NCBI GenBank assembly: GCA_019828595.1
Contig: JAHQRK010000005.1
Coordinates: 806,001 to 870,000, forward strand
From: Aphanomyces cochlioides
Taxonomy: Eukaryota; Oomycota; Saprolegniomycetes; Saprolegniales; Verrucalvaceae
Direction: 5' to 3'
Length of the DNA stretch: 64,000 bases
The position numbers were made by a program, and so were the translations under genes. Positions 23,210 through 35,881 of the stretch are shown here, piece by piece (position 1 is the first letter of the stretch; each line of letters begins with the position of its first letter). The notes below the pieces were generated by a model. The model saw nothing but the letters and a program-made list of their open reading frames with translations. It ran no database searches and was not told the DNA's origin.

Positions 23210-24129
23210 TATACAAACTTTCTGAAATTGAAGTCACGCAACGGGTTGCATGATCCCCTCCAATACTTCTATTTACAAAATTCAATAGGTTGTAGAACAA
23301 TTATGCATTGTTGGGGGTTTCTTAGTACTTGCTTCTTTTTCATGCACATCAACTCAAAGACAACACAGCCTTCGCAATTTTCTTGTCTTCTTGTTGGAAT
23401 ACTATGCAAACTTTCTTTCACGTCCATAATCGGTGCAATGCCTTACATTGCAGAAAACCCGAGGCTTTACCAATTCTCGATGATTATTGCCAATGATATA
23501 AGGGCACATTTTCCTTCACCTTAACATGAACTGAAACTACAAGAAGACAAACTACATATACAAACGCGTCTCCGACTGATAATTGTAAGATTGAATCATC
23601 AGAGACCACATGAAAACGTGGTCTTGATGCTTGTTAATGGTTGAGTGATCGTAGACCACATGACTTGGAGTGATTTGGCACTGCAGGATGCATGACTTGG
23701 ATTTAACCAAGACCACGTGACTTGGATTGAATGAATGCCACATGACTTGAGTGAATGAAGACCACATAACTTGCAGTGAACCAAGCTTGCATGACTTGGA
23801 ACTGAAGCAAAATCAGCCATGGAGAATGTAATGCTTTCTAAGCTCTGAACCATGTTGGACTAGGTTTTGAGCTATTCTAATGTTGTAACTCTGGAGCTGG
23901 AGATTCTTCTTGCTTAAGTGGCACACATGGTCTGCGATCCTTCCTGTAAAATTATCCTAAGAGCGGAGGAAAACTTCGACGTCCTGGCCTCTTCTGCAAG
24001 GTCCACGACAATGATAGACACTCAAAGATCGGAAGATTTTGTGATTTCCACATACGAGTTAATCCACGTGTTCGTTCATCGGCGCCATCTGCAGTACTTC
24101 CTCGTCCACGCCCTTTGCTGGGATTCTTA
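23210..24129. other. Gap with degenerate short repeats
   Basis: No supported gene. It holds the CATGACTTGG repeat cluster at 23654-23800. Confidence 0.4.
23654..23800. repeat. Six spaced copies of a CATGACTTGG motif
   Basis: Copies of (GACCA)CATGACTTGG start near 23654, 23688, 23711, 23737, 23760 and 23788, spaced 23-34 bp. A related GACCACATGAAAACGTGGTC lies at 23604-23623. Their sequence is more conserved than the spacers, unlike a simple tandem duplication. Confidence 0.65.
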
Positions 24130-24291
24130 TGAGAGGCTGGTCGGGGAACGTCGATGTCGATGTTCATCGTGGTTCTGAAAATCCGGATAAAAATTATCCG
24201 TATTTGAGCGTCGACGCCTTTCAATTTCCTGGCCGGTGAGCAAAGTCAGTTTGGCATCGTAGACCTCCCTCTCAACTTGTCTGTTCGGAAA

Positions 24292-25390
24292 ATGACTGTA
24301 ATTGCTGGAGCAACAGCCACTGCTGTATCTGCTGTGTGTATATGTCTATGTTCGTTCTCCTGTGGAAAGTACAATGTGCTAACCATAACGGAAATTGACT
24401 TTGATTGCATGCTTGGCGATGATCAGTACAATAAATGGTTTCTTGACAACCTTCGTTGTAGTCAAACAACGTTCGAACGGCTTGTAGACACTCTGCGTGC
24501 TGAGATGTGTGACTTGACTAGTAGAAAAATGAATCATTCATTTGAAAAAAAGGTTGCTGTATTCCTGTACTTTTTAGGGAGCCAAGGCGGCATTAGGGAA
24601 ACCGCTGCTGTATTTGGAATATCAAACGTGGTGTATTGATATTATATCTATACTGAGTGACGTTGTGTGTGCCTGTGCAAAAAAGTGGATCCTGTGGCCA
24701 TCTACACCCTTGCAATGGTCAAATGTGGAGAGAGGCTTTGCAGAACGACAACACATTCGTGGTGTCGTTGGTGCTATTGACGGAACCCTTGTAGATATAC
24801 AAAGACCCAAAGACTACGACGGGTTTTATAATCGCCATGGATTTCCGTCCTTGAATATACAGGCAGTCGTTGATTCAAAAATGCGATTCATGTCAGTCGA
24901 TATTCGACCAGGGTTCTTTTCAGGTAAGAAGATATGGAAAGTGTCAATATTAGGCCAAACTGTGCGTAGCTTAATCCCCCCAGGCTGCTTCTTAGTTGGA
25001 GATTCCGGCTACACCTTATTCCTCTGGTTGCTCACCCCCTACCAGAGTCGCGAGGAAGGCGGCTCGTTGACGCTCGATCAAAAGCGTTTCAATTATCGGT
25101 ACTCGGCCACAAGAATGCCCATCGAATGTGCTTTTGGCAGACTGAAGGAACGATTCCGAATGCTGAAGTGTGTGATGAGCGAGAAGACCATCCATCGCAC
25201 GGTGAAACACATTATGGCCTGCTTCGTCTTGCACAACATGATGCTCTCACTGAACGACAATCTTTTTGACTCATCGGCTGACAAAAACACCCACTTTCAA
25301 CCTTGCGATCCAACCGACTTTGAAACGTCGTCGCTTCTCCGCCGTATTGCCATTGCTAAACGAGACACTATATGTAAATGCATGAAATAG
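24292..25390 (+). pseudogene. Harbinger transposase, copy 2, single frameshift
   Basis: From ATG 24292 the frame covers the N-terminal domain (WFLDNLRCSQTTFERL, KKVAVFLYFLGSQGG) to GIS. There copy 1 has a run coding KTWCI while here two A residues are missing (about 24628), shifting the frame. The rest is uninterrupted: WCIDIISI, GAIDGTLVDIQRPKDYDG (Asp 1), LVGDSGYTLFLW (Asp 2), IECAFGRLKERFRML (Glu), ending KCMK. One indel is the only break, so this copy died recently compared with copy 1. Confidence 0.92.
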
Positions 25391-25417
25391 ATTCAAGAGT
25401 CTCTTTGAATATATAAT

Positions 25418-26427
25418 CTACTCTTTTTGTCTAGCTACATGACTAATGAGCTGCTGAAACGCTTGGGCTTGAGCTTGCATTGCCTCTGTCTGAGCCTTAA
25501 TTGCACCCAGAACATCATCTAAAGTGGCCTTACTTGTTGATTCTCCACCAGTATTTGATGTCATGGCTCGTCGAGGGATACCAAGACGTCTTTGATGGCG
25601 AAGAGGCCAGCCTCAATTGCATCTGCTTGCGTTTTCGGCTTTGTCGCCCTTCCCGTGTCCTTATCATCTGCCATTGTTCGCTTTTTTGGTGTTCTTGCGC
25701 TTTGGGTATTTTCAATGCTTGCGTCTAAAAGAGTCACTAAATGATAAATACAAACGCATTGATTTTTACATTTAACCTGTTCGTCCTCGTCTATGCCGTC
25801 TGAATTGCTAGCAGGTACGTCGCTTGCTCATTTTGTAAAGTCTCTAAAAGACTATCATCAGCATCGGGTCCATCCGTAGTCAAAAGTGAATCACGACTAT
25901 AGCCCACTTTATCACCCCAGTACTCTAGCATTGTATCATAATGGGCGGGGATGAATCTAACAAATAGCATTAAACAAATTGAATGACATGTAGACAAATC
26001 ATGAACCTAGAACTCTCATTGCCTGTCGGCTTTGGTAGTGCTGGGTTAGATTTAGACCCTTCCGATTTCATTTTAGCAAGCTACGATACTTAGAGTCAGT
26101 TACAGTCAGTCAAATTGGCATGCTTTCACCTTGTCTTTGACTTGACGTTGCGTAAAGATGCGTTGCATTTCGATCGACAATTCAGAAGCGAGCATGCCAT
26201 ACCCAAGGGATTTGTCGTTGTTGTTTCTGGACTGAAAGCGTGACGACAAGGAAGACTTGTATCGGAGTTGAAACATCAATGCTACACTAGCATCGCACCA
26301 TACAGCTTGGCTGCTATCTTCGTTTCTCGGCTTCGTCTCCGGGCCACTTCCTGCGTTCGAGACGCTATTTAGCTCTATAGACATACATAAATTGATGGTG
26401 AAAGCCACAGATCTGACCTTGCATCAT
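25418..26427 (-). pseudogene. Harbinger accessory Myb/SANT-like gene, copy 2
   Basis: Exons 26418-26427 (MMQ), 26130-26374, 26007-26080 and 25956 downward repeat the copy 1 pattern: WCDASVALMFQLRYKSSL, LASELSIEMQRIF, then PTGNESS and LEYWGDKVGYSRDSL. A basic segment (KKRTMADDKDTGRATKPK) follows, and a shifted frame from about 25565 gives the Gln-rich tail (AMQAQAQAFQQLISHV) ending at 25418. The last intron junction is uncertain and one frame change near 25565 suggests the gene is no longer intact. Confidence 0.7.
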
Positions 26428-26734
26428 CGATGAATCGACAACGCTGTTGGATGACTAGATGAGCTTCGCAATCGCTCGTCGTGGCTTGGTGGATGCTTGC
26501 TTGGTTTTGTTCATTCACTTGCGATGTGTGGTCTCTGGGATGGTTGACGATTTAATAGACCACGACTGACACTGACTGGGAGTCAATGCCTCAAAGTGGC
26601 CGAAAAGCAACGACTCATTCAACGACGACAGCCGGATAAGCTTTCCATCCGTATATTGTTAGCCAATCAAAACGACTTATCTCATTAAGAGCATCGACGG
26701 GCATCGACATTGACGTTCCCCGACCAGCCTCTGA

Positions 26735-28172
26735 CCTCAAATACTTACTTTTCTAGACGAAATGTCATTGGGAAGTCCATATGACTTGAAACGAGAGAAA
26801 ATGACCGAGACTGGTTCTGATGAAAATCGTGTATGCAAGACACGTATAAGATTTAGTGATCAGTGTCCGCATGACCGATCAGTGAAACAAAGTGAGAAGA
26901 AACATAGTTAGTGAAAGAGTGGTTAGCGGGACTTTGTAATGATTGGAATCGTATTCTTGTGAACCTGAACTGGAAATGGAGTGCATTGTTGTCAATTTTT
27001 ACCCCAACACATCGAACTCTTTGAATTGTAAACCCTCCTCCTTCGTTGTAGTGTGAAGGTGGATCTGCTTCAGTTACTTGCAATCAAATTGTATCAAGAT
27101 ATGACGGTGGGCTGGCTTCCAGTTGTTTTCAGACAAATAAGAAATGTTTTGTTGTATCAAAATTTGTAAATTACCTTTCAAAATGTATATATTATACGTA
27201 TCTAAACGTATATTTTGTAAACATTATATTATACAGTATATCAATTTAACAGTATCAACTCTTACAAACGAAGTATGATTGGCCAAATTTTAGCGAATTA
27301 GAATCGATCTTAAAGTCGGAGCAATATACTACTTCAATGTTTAACGTCCGACAGAACGTCCGATCTATCGTTGTCATCAACACTGTTTCGGATGATAAGC
27401 ATTAAACGGGAAATATCCAGTCGACTTGAAATGCACATCCATTTGTCACAATTATAGCACCTTGTCCGACGAACATCTACCACACTTCGAAGTTCGAATT
27501 TGTCCTGCACAACGAGTAACGATTGGCTCATGCGATTCTTTCACACATCTCAAATCACGATCTCCCTGGAGCCGACCACAAGCCCAAAGGCTGGCTGTCA
27601 GCAACGGTAAGAACGCGACTCCAAACGCCAATTCAAAGTACTCTAGGTCCAGATCACGTGGATCAAGCTATCCAAGTGTCGTTTGATCCGAGTATAACGA
27701 CGAATACGACGTTTTTGTTTCGATGATGAACGTGTAAGCTGCCCCTTTTGAAAACAAGTCAGAGATCAATGAATATCTCTTAGTAGGCAAGTAAAACTGA
27801 CCAAGACGCATCAATAGCTGTATGTGAACGCATATATAGTGGGTTTTGGACGTGAGATCATGCAACCAAGCAGATTATGAGCCATGAGCCGAACGTACTC
27901 CATGGTAATATATCTACGTCCATCGCGATGTCGATTAGGATAGAATATGACTTCAGATCTGTAGACACATTTCCCATCGTCTGGAAGCTGTGAATGAGCC
28001 ATTTAGCGACTCAAAAATGACGCTTAGATCGAGCAAGTGCATTGACGAACATGTATGCCATTTGAGGTTGGTTTCATTGTGTAAATGGCTTCTTCTGGTA
28101 TATTTATTGATATCAACACAGGATAGCTTACTCAATCACCTGGAAGGCACGTGGTATCAACTAGATATCGAA
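26735..28172. other. Stretch without recognised genes
   Basis: AT-rich around 27150-27260, with short unassigned frames elsewhere. No family motif, RNA gene or transposon end was recognised. Confidence 0.4.
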
Positions 28173-28290
28173 CTCAGTGACAAATGAGAGCTCAAAGAGA
28201 TCACAGACAACATGTACTCAGCGACAAATGAGAGCTCAAAGAGATCACAGACAACATTTTCTCAGCGACATATGAGAGCTGAAAAAGATT
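28173..28290. repeat. 44-bp tandem repeat, 2.7 copies
   Basis: Units 28173-28216, 28217-28260 and a partial third at 28261-28290 begin CTCAG(T/C)GACA and contain GAGAGCTCAAAGAGATCA. The first two differ at few positions. It lies just before the orphan Crypton tail. Confidence 0.9.
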
Positions 28291-28332
28291 ATACAGTGGA
28301 TACATGTACGATGGTCTTACAGAAACACGACT

Positions 28333-28569
28333 TTATACAACATGACTAGACTTCTTCTTCTTGCTCCAAGCTTTCAGTAGACCCGACACACTTCCTGTTC
28401 GTGGGCGTTTGCGGTGCCCTCCATCAGTACGTACCGCGATTATAATTTCTGTTTGAGCTACACGTGCTAAGGCTTGTGCATTACGCATCCACGCTTCCTT
28501 TTCAGAAGACAAGCCATCAAGAGGAAACGGTGCTGGTGCCCGTTCGCCCAGTACTGAAGTTGCCAACAA
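28333..28569 (-). pseudogene. Orphan C-terminus of a Crypton-like protein
   Basis: The minus-strand frame ends RPRTGSVSGLLKAWSKKKK, closely matching the end of the neighbouring Crypton-like copy (NPTGSVEGILKAWSDLK). The upstream helix with EAWMRNAQ aligns with ELWRAKAN of that copy. No N-terminal part precedes it in frame, so this is a third, separate copy reduced to its tail, 270 bp from copy 2. Confidence 0.6.
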
Positions 28570-28837
28570 GGCTGCTTGCCGCGCGTCGTGCTGTGCATGG
28601 TGCTGTAATGTTTATCGTTGTCTTAACTTCGTCTGTGTTTCAATACAAATTCGAAGATGTCCTGCCGAATATTGTGAGTATTGTTGGGTATCAATAGTTA
28701 CACTTGAAATTTGTATTCAAAATATACAGTTTACTTTTTTCGTCGTCGGCCAATATTTTGCTTTGGCAAAGCTCCACCAAGTCCAAGGCAAAAGGAGCCC
28801 ATGAGAGGTAACAAACAAGACATATGCAATGATTCAA

Positions 28838-31075
28838 TTATTGTTTAGAATGTGACTTCAAATCAGACCAAGCTTTGAGGATTCCCTCAACGGAACCCGT
28901 TGGATTGCGTGCTCGGATTCTTTTTTGTCGGTGGGCAATGATGTGATTGACAACAGATTGGATTTCGTTGGCTTTGGCTCGCCACAGTTCGTAGTCGCTC
29001 TCAGTAGGTTTACGGCCGTATGGTTTGAGTTTCATTTGACGTATATCATAGAATGTTGAAGCTATTGCAATGGCTTGGGCTACCTTTTGTTGGATTTTGT
29101 TGTTGGGCTCATGGGGAATTTCGTCTAAGGAGTCAACTAGGTACATGAATATAAGGTTACTCATAGTAATATTGGCTAGAGATGTGAAAGACTGTGGCCA
29201 GCATCGGACTTGTTTAAATTGTGTTCGCACTGGTGTAGAGTTAACCGCATTTGAAGTTTGCAACGAGGGGGCCAAGTTTGAAGTTTGCATTGAAGGGGCA
29301 TATGACATTGGTGGTTTCGTCATCGATATTAAAGTCTCAAGTAAAGCTGTTTGACGATTGCTGATGGAGGTCAGATCTGAAACCAACCCTCGCAACTGTA
29401 AAATTTCATTCATAAGACCACGATATCCCCCAACCAGCTTGTCAAGAACGTCTGAAAAAGCATGAGATCCCACAAAACGTTGGACAATGCTGTCTTCAGC
29501 CAGGTTTTCTAGTATTGTCGAGGTTTTGAGCTGGGTTAAATTATCCATGATAAATTTCGATCGAAATCTTTCACCCCAATGCTGCAGGATATTTAGAATG
29601 TCTATGTCTTCTTGGTAAGGCAATACTGCTTTACCACTTGTAATCATTGTTGAATGTAAAGTGTGATTCCGGCAAATGTCTAAAGTATCAGGCAAATACA
29701 TCAAAAGTGAAGCTGCAAGTGCTTCAGCAAAAGATCGTTTTTCCAGTCGAGCAAGACAAAATTCAAATAACTTCGATACAAACGCAGGAACACAATCACC
29801 ATATTTTGCAGACGTCAGGGCAATCATGCTAGGAGAAAAAACTTGATACTGAGGATTTTCCCAACCGCTCAATGCACGACCTATCTTATGATCTCCATGG
29901 GATGTTTCACAAATATACTCCATAAGAGTAGAGAAGCTTTCTAACGCCCACTGTCCCCTGTGTGCTAAATCAGGCAAAGAAACATGATGATTGCTAGCTG
30001 CAGCAATGGCAGAGCCTCTTCGATTTGACTGAGACATCAAGCCTGGAGTAATTTCATTCGAAATGTCAAATTTATACACAGCCTACACAACGCTCATGTC
30101 TATAACTGCTTTTGCTAGTTATATACCTTCATCACACGGTTAATGTAGGCTGCTGTCTTTACTTCACTAGAGCCCTGACCCATTTGATTGAATATTTTAT
30201 CTGAGGTAGAGAAACGATCACAAACGAGTTGCACACCTAAGGAATGAACAAGATCGATTTCCCAAATGAGAGCCGAGGGGAATACAGCCAAAGACTGTTG
30301 TTTTGACACTTTTCGTCGAGAGATGTCACTAAGGATGAACCCGTCCATCCAGTGGAAGTCAAATTGCCTACATCAGAGCCCCGCCCAACTGAAGCCCATT
30401 GTGCATTCATCAAAGATCGATCCATTGCTGATTTCAAGTTGTCTTGCTGGAAAAGAATAGCCCCAATAAACTTTAGATCTTGCATTGTCATAGGTGGTGC
30501 ATGAGTCTTTAACTTTGTCCCATCTATGACGCTATATGACTACTCACTTACACGATAATTTACCTTTAACACAAGCCAAGAAGTACTGTTTCATGAGGTT
30601 CTGGCGTGAACTTGCATACCACGCTGGGATATCGCTAAATATTGTAGTTTTGTACTGTTTCTCAAGTTGGCGACGAATAGAACTCAGATAGTTCATCGAT
30701 GTTTGATATCCTATGGATTCGTTCTCCAACATGAATGTATAGAACCGGCATATAGTCTCTTTAAAAATGGAGAACGCTCAAGTAAACCAACCTATTGTCT
30801 CTTTTGAGATAAGTGACTCTGGAATTGAGTCGAAAGAAGTGATACTCGGTCCAAGGAATGCAAGAAACTGTCTTTGTGCAGACAGATCTTGTCGCTTACT
30901 CGATTCGCCGTTCGGGTCTTCGTTGATATCTTGAATGTGGTCAAAGTTAGCAACAATCGAGTGAACAACGGGGTCAAGTTGCGAGTTGGATGAGTCATCA
31001 ACTCCGTGAGACGGCCCAACGCCATCGAGAGAAGGGATGATCGTCTTCTTTCTCTTGCATCCGCGCCCCCCCCAT
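28838..31075 (-). pseudogene. Crypton-like tyrosine-recombinase protein, copy 2, near-intact
   Basis: From ATG 31075 the exons run through INEDPNGESSKRQDLSAQRQ, a short intron flanked by GAGAC(A/T)ATA, GYQTSMNYLSSIRRQLEK, an intron after CVK, then MNAQWASVGRGSDVG (likely box-I Arg). A missing base near 30364 shifts the frame before HWMDGFILSDISRRK. The last exon (30079-28838) is open for 413 codons: NRRGSAIAAASNHHVSLPD, AHRGQWALESF, HGDHKIGRALSGW, a coiled-coil, a short repeat (SMQTSN/SLQTSN), and SLANITMSNLIFMYLVDSL as DNA-binding tail. Only one frameshift was seen. Assignment to Cryptons rests on motif layout, not a search. Confidence 0.6.
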
Positions 31076-32340
31076 GATCATGTAACTCTTGAATCACTCT
31101 TTACATCCAATCAAAAGCCTGGGATTGATATTTATATCAGCGAATCATTTTCAACCAAACATCTTCGGCCGAAGTAAGAGAGATACACTACTGTAAATAA
31201 TAACGAGAGAGATATGTAATAGGGAGAACCAAATTAGAAAAATCGGCTGCTTTTGCATTTCGACTTTGCTTTTCGAAGAAACAAAAAAATTTTGCTTTTC
31301 GAAGAGATCGAAAACAAAAAGGAAAAGCAAATTTTCTAACTTGATTCCCCCTAATCTTCCATCAAGCAACTCGCGAATTATGACATTTACTAAACCTAGA
31401 GTAATTTTTTGGTTCATCATGCGCGTTTCCAATCGTCTTCAGTTGTTTGTCAACGTGCGATAATTGTAGTATTTACGAAGCTCCTTGATTCGTTGATCCA
31501 GTGCTGTGCGTTGCCTATGACTGAAAACCAACAATCAATAGAAAAATGTAGCTTGACGCTACGACAAATCAGTTCATTTTACTAGAAATTCAAGATCTTA
31601 TCAATAGACAATATTACGTGAACATAACGATAATGTATTCAATATTTTGGCTACAAGTCATAAGCACTCTTCCGTTGATCTCAGTGGGTGTATTCAGTCT
31701 GTTTAATTAGTTGCTTTGATTTGGGCTCGTCTGTTGTGAATTCGTTGGGTAAGGTGCTTCCTTGCAATTAAGACATTGATGGGCACGAAGTAGCCATCTC
31801 TTGACGTTTCTTGTATTTGATGGGAAGATGATTTAAGGTAGAATTGACTGAACAAATCAAGGCGACTAATTATCACCAGGCTTCTCAATGGCAGCACGAT
31901 GCTGGTGAGGCGCGCATTAATAGCAGTGGAACGCCGGTAATTGTTTCATCTCCTTCAGACATTGCGCACTATATTGTAGATAAATTAGTCGAAGTTGCGT
32001 GTCGAACCCGTTACAGATCACGGGGACTTGACCAGTGGTACCGCTAAGAAAGTGCGACACCATGTTTGCTTAACGCCGATAGTCCTCATGCTGGTCGCCA
32101 TGCTTGTACTTTTTGCCACAAAACGCGAAGAACTCGTAATTGCTTAAGAGGAGAAAGGACAATGAATTATCATGAAGTTACTCATGCTAAAAGTCTGCAA
32201 AAGAAGTTCATGCATATATTTTACTTTGACGTAAAGTTCGCAGCGACTCTCTAGATGCAAACTAGTGAAGACACTTCTAGAAAGTTAATATTAGAGTCTC
32301 AACAGCACACGCTTCTGTCAACAGATATTTGGTCTCCAAT
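31076..32340. other. Gap at 3' side of the gypsy relic
   Basis: No supported gene. A gypsy 3' LTR could lie here but no matching LTR pair was found. Two direct copies of TTTGCTTTTCGAAGA occur at about 31265-31305. Confidence 0.35.
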
Positions 32341-34367
32341 CCACTAAACCTCATGTCCCTAAAAAGCACAACAAGGCAAAGAAGCGAGTTCTCGGCAGTG
32401 GTGAGCTGGTGAAGGTTTCGCAGTCGAAAGATTTGTCCGAGGATCATCGACTGACGCTGTCATTTCCTCAATCACAACCCACCCCACAGGAGCACGACTA
32501 AAAATGAATGAGTGTAGTGTTGATAGTTTCTCATGTCCTTTTGAAAGTATCCCAAGACGAGTCTTCTTGCGTCTAGGTTCCAAAATCTTTAGTTGGCGAA
32601 GTGAATGGATTTGTGACATGGGCTGAAGCTCGTATCACCCGTGTTCATCTTAGCCATCATAGAACGTAGTTAGCAGCTCGTCTTGTAGGACAATTCGGCA
32701 ATGTCCAATAGTCCAGAAGCTGTTATTAATAGGAGGATTGTTTGATCCTTAATAGGAGAAGAAATAGATGCGACCTGGGCGTCATGCAGCATCTCCTGGG
32801 GTGGATATGGTGCTGCAAACAGCATAACGTCAAATGTTTTGAAACACAAAGGCAATCCAGTTGAGGAAATGTAGTGTAGCGATGTCGTTCAGGAATGAAA
32901 TGTGTGGCTTTCTTCCAGTGTCGACTTCGAATGGAGTTAACTGAAAAGTCGTCTGCATTAGGCCTTGATGGGCATACTTTGTAGTGCCTAAGTGTTCATT
33001 CCAGTCATAGCCCAAGTAGGACACTTGACATCTCAACGCGTCTTCGAACGTTCGGTTCTATCGCTCCATCGCTTTGAGCTCTGCCAGCGGTAGTCATGAA
33101 ATGCTTAACTCCCATTATCTTTATTACCTCTTGCCAAAATTTACTAGAGAACTTTGGATCTCGATTGCTGATGATCACAGCAGGTAGGCCATGACTCCGG
33201 ACGACTGTGTCGACGAACTCCTTGGCTGCTTGTGGCGCGTCAACATTTAACACCGTGGTGCAGTTCTTAAGACGTTTTGAAGTCTTGTCAACGCATGTCA
33301 TGATTGCATCCTTGCCATTGGAGACGGGCAAGTCTGTGATCAAGTTGATTGACACTGTGTGCTAACTATCATGGGGAGATTTGATAGGAATGGTGTGTCC
33401 ATTAGTTTTAGCACTAACAGACTTGTATCTTGCGCACGTCTCGCATGTCGCGAGATAATGCTTGACATCGTCTTCAATGCTTTTCCAGTAGAACCACTGC
33501 GCGATGTGGAGTTGCGTTCAACGTGCACCAGGATGTGCTGTGGTGCTTGATTATGAATGCGAGATAATCTCGCACTTGAGTTCATCGTCGCCTGGACCAC
33601 AAAGACTCCATACTTGATCCTTAGACCTCAAAAGTAAAGATTGTATTTCTTTACGTACTTTGACCTATAATTGTGCTGGTTCCTCTTGGCTGTGGCTGAT
33701 GCTCTCTCTAGACCACCTTAATCCAGCGTTCAAGTGAGCACTTGCGCTGTTCATCACTACGATGTTTACTGTTGCAACCGCTATCGCGGCAAACACTCAT
33801 GGAGTGAGCGCATCGCAACTCTGCGATCCACCGACATGTGTACACTTTTGTTGATGACCGACGGGGGAGACTGAGTCCAATCCACTCGATGTCGAGGTTC
33901 CACGAAACAGAATTATCAATCACGCAGAAGAAGTGCCGTACAGCACATCCATGATGAACAACGACTTGGTGAATTTGATTTGAGCGATCTTATACATTCA
34001 TCTTGCATGGCCAGAGATGCAGCGTGAAGTCAAACCTTCCAAAGAAGTCAAGTCATCGTGCTCGCTTGGCGATTAATACTCGAGTCTTGAAAAACCACTG
34101 GCATGTCGAGTTGTCCATGAAGACGTCACCGATGTTTGAGGACTGGAGTTTGCTATTGAGCCGCTTTGATAGTGAGGAAGGCTTTCTCCTGGTGAGCACT
34201 ACAAGCCCAGGGAACGGCGTCTATCGCTTGATCGCTCATTGGCAACACAAGATTGGCATAGTAAATTTACGATAGTAACTAGCCATTCCAAGAAAACTCA
34301 ACAGCTCGTTGCAATTAGTGGGAGACGCCGACTTCTCGCTCGCTCGAACTTTGTGGAAGAATCCATT
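32341..34367 (-). pseudogene. Ty3/gypsy pol relic: RNase H edge, integrase
   Basis: Minus-strand pieces in order: NELLSFLGMASYYRKF (about 34310), the segment that joins reverse transcriptase to RNase H; a zinc-binding/linker zone near 33600-33400; integrase PVSNGKDAIMTCVD with the first Asp (about 33330), IISNRDPKFSSKFWQEV with the second Asp (about 33190), and a degenerate SDGAIEPN with the Glu (about 33075). The integrase C-terminal part TTFQLTPFEVDTGRKP lies at about 32930. Many stops and frame changes. The reverse-transcriptase part continues at 38605 on the far side of an inserted element. Confidence 0.85.
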
Positions 34368-35881
34368 ACAGGTCAATTTGTGGTCAGGTCATATGTCTGG
34401 TCAAGAGAGTTTTTTTGGCGAGGTCAAGTGTAAGTCACACTCAGGTCATGTCCGGGTCACACATTTTCCACGTGTTATTAATGAGGTCACAGGTTAGGGT
34501 GAGATAATCACAATATAGTGGTGGGCATTTGTATCTCAAGGTCCATTTTGGCAGAGATGCAGCTCCCATAGTCTAATCTTGCAGTTGATAATCGTGCAGA
34601 ACTCTTAAAGACATCTACATTGGTGGTCAAACATAAAATCGGCGATGTTCATAGTTATATTATCGTAAGCACCTTGGATTAGCATCGCATTTTGATGTGT
34701 ATCCTCAAGATGAGCCGCCATTAGGCACATCTCTTATTGTACTACATTCTTACTCTCAAGTAGGCTATTAATGCTGTGACTTCCGGGCGAAAACACGCGA
34801 GATGGAGAGAATGACACTTTACTAGATCACCGTGAATTTCCAAACTAAGGCTAGAAACATATCTGCCCTACAACGGCTCAGGACAAACAGTCCCTTACTG
34901 AGCCAATTGACGTACTATCATGATAAAACTGCCGCCTAGCCACGGCGCCTGGTCACTGATCTCATTTACTGGTTACAGCTGTACACACATGCCGAGAAGA
35001 TGGCACATGACAAAAGGATCGGCGCATGATGTAGCGCCCGACACAACAACTAAGGTAGTCTTGACGAAAAGTAAATAAATCTACGTGACTCCCAGTATAG
35101 CTCCCCCCCAGAACACATTAAGGGTGTCTGTTTACTTGAGAGTTAGTCAAGAAGAGGTGCTGCATTTTTCTTCGTGAGAAGAAAGATCTTTGAGCTTGAC
35201 GTCACAAGAACAGGGTAAGACTTAATCTGCCTTTAATACTATGTGTCCACGACGAACTTGGTCCTACTTGACAGTTGCCTCGAGGCTACATTGCAGACAT
35301 TATTGTTTGGTTATACTTGACAAAGTAACCTAAGTAGATGTTTGTTTGCTTTTAATGGACCTTTAGCGTCGAAAACTCGAGATGAATCGCAAGACATATC
35401 AAACAGAGAGAACGACGTTAATAATTATCGGTTGTATGATGTATGTAGACGTGATTAAGTTCACCATCATTGAGTGATGTGAAATGCAAAAGCTCTCAGA
35501 AGCTTTACCTTTTTGGGGCATGTGCTTTCCAATTCAGCGTGCATGGCTGGACGCGCGTTGTGAGTTTAAGCGTGTGTTTTGTCCGAATATAGAGAGCAAT
35601 AGCTCAAGGGAAAGCCCTTCTCTTTCGACGCCTAATCAAAACTGAATCTAATTTACGCCACCATTTCTGTACCCCTTGTAGCTTACGTGCTTCTCATTTG
35701 CAGCATTTAACTGCTGGTAGATGTTACAAGTTGTTGTGGCCACCGTCGGTCGTTCTCTAAAAGCAGTTGTTTCACGTAACGATTCCAAGCCATGAATAGC
35801 GTAACATGTTGTGGCTACTTTAGATTCACCGCTAGAAGTGGTTGGTTTAGTGCCAAATGCGTAGAGCATGCTACAGCTGTA

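Larger units (their letters stand above)
24133..26731. mobile_element. PIF/Harbinger DNA transposon, copy 2 (2,599 bp)
   Basis: Thirty-bp inverted repeats with one mismatch, outer sequence GAGGCTGGTCGGGGAACGTC, are flanked by a TGA duplication at 24130-24132 and 26732-26734. The first 12 bp are shared with copy 1, the rest differ. Subterminal TCCGGATAA..TTATCCGTAT-like phrases occur near both ends (24183 and 26633). It carries the same convergent two-gene layout as copy 1, with 27 bp between the two stop codons. Confidence 0.95.

Noticed and set aside
23604..23800. CRISPR-like array
   Set aside because: The repeats are 10-15 bp, degenerate and unevenly spaced, in a eukaryotic context; no cas genes.
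32359..32619. Chromodomain at the 3' end of the gypsy relic
   Set aside because: None of the three frames shows the aromatic cage or the usual chromodomain pattern.
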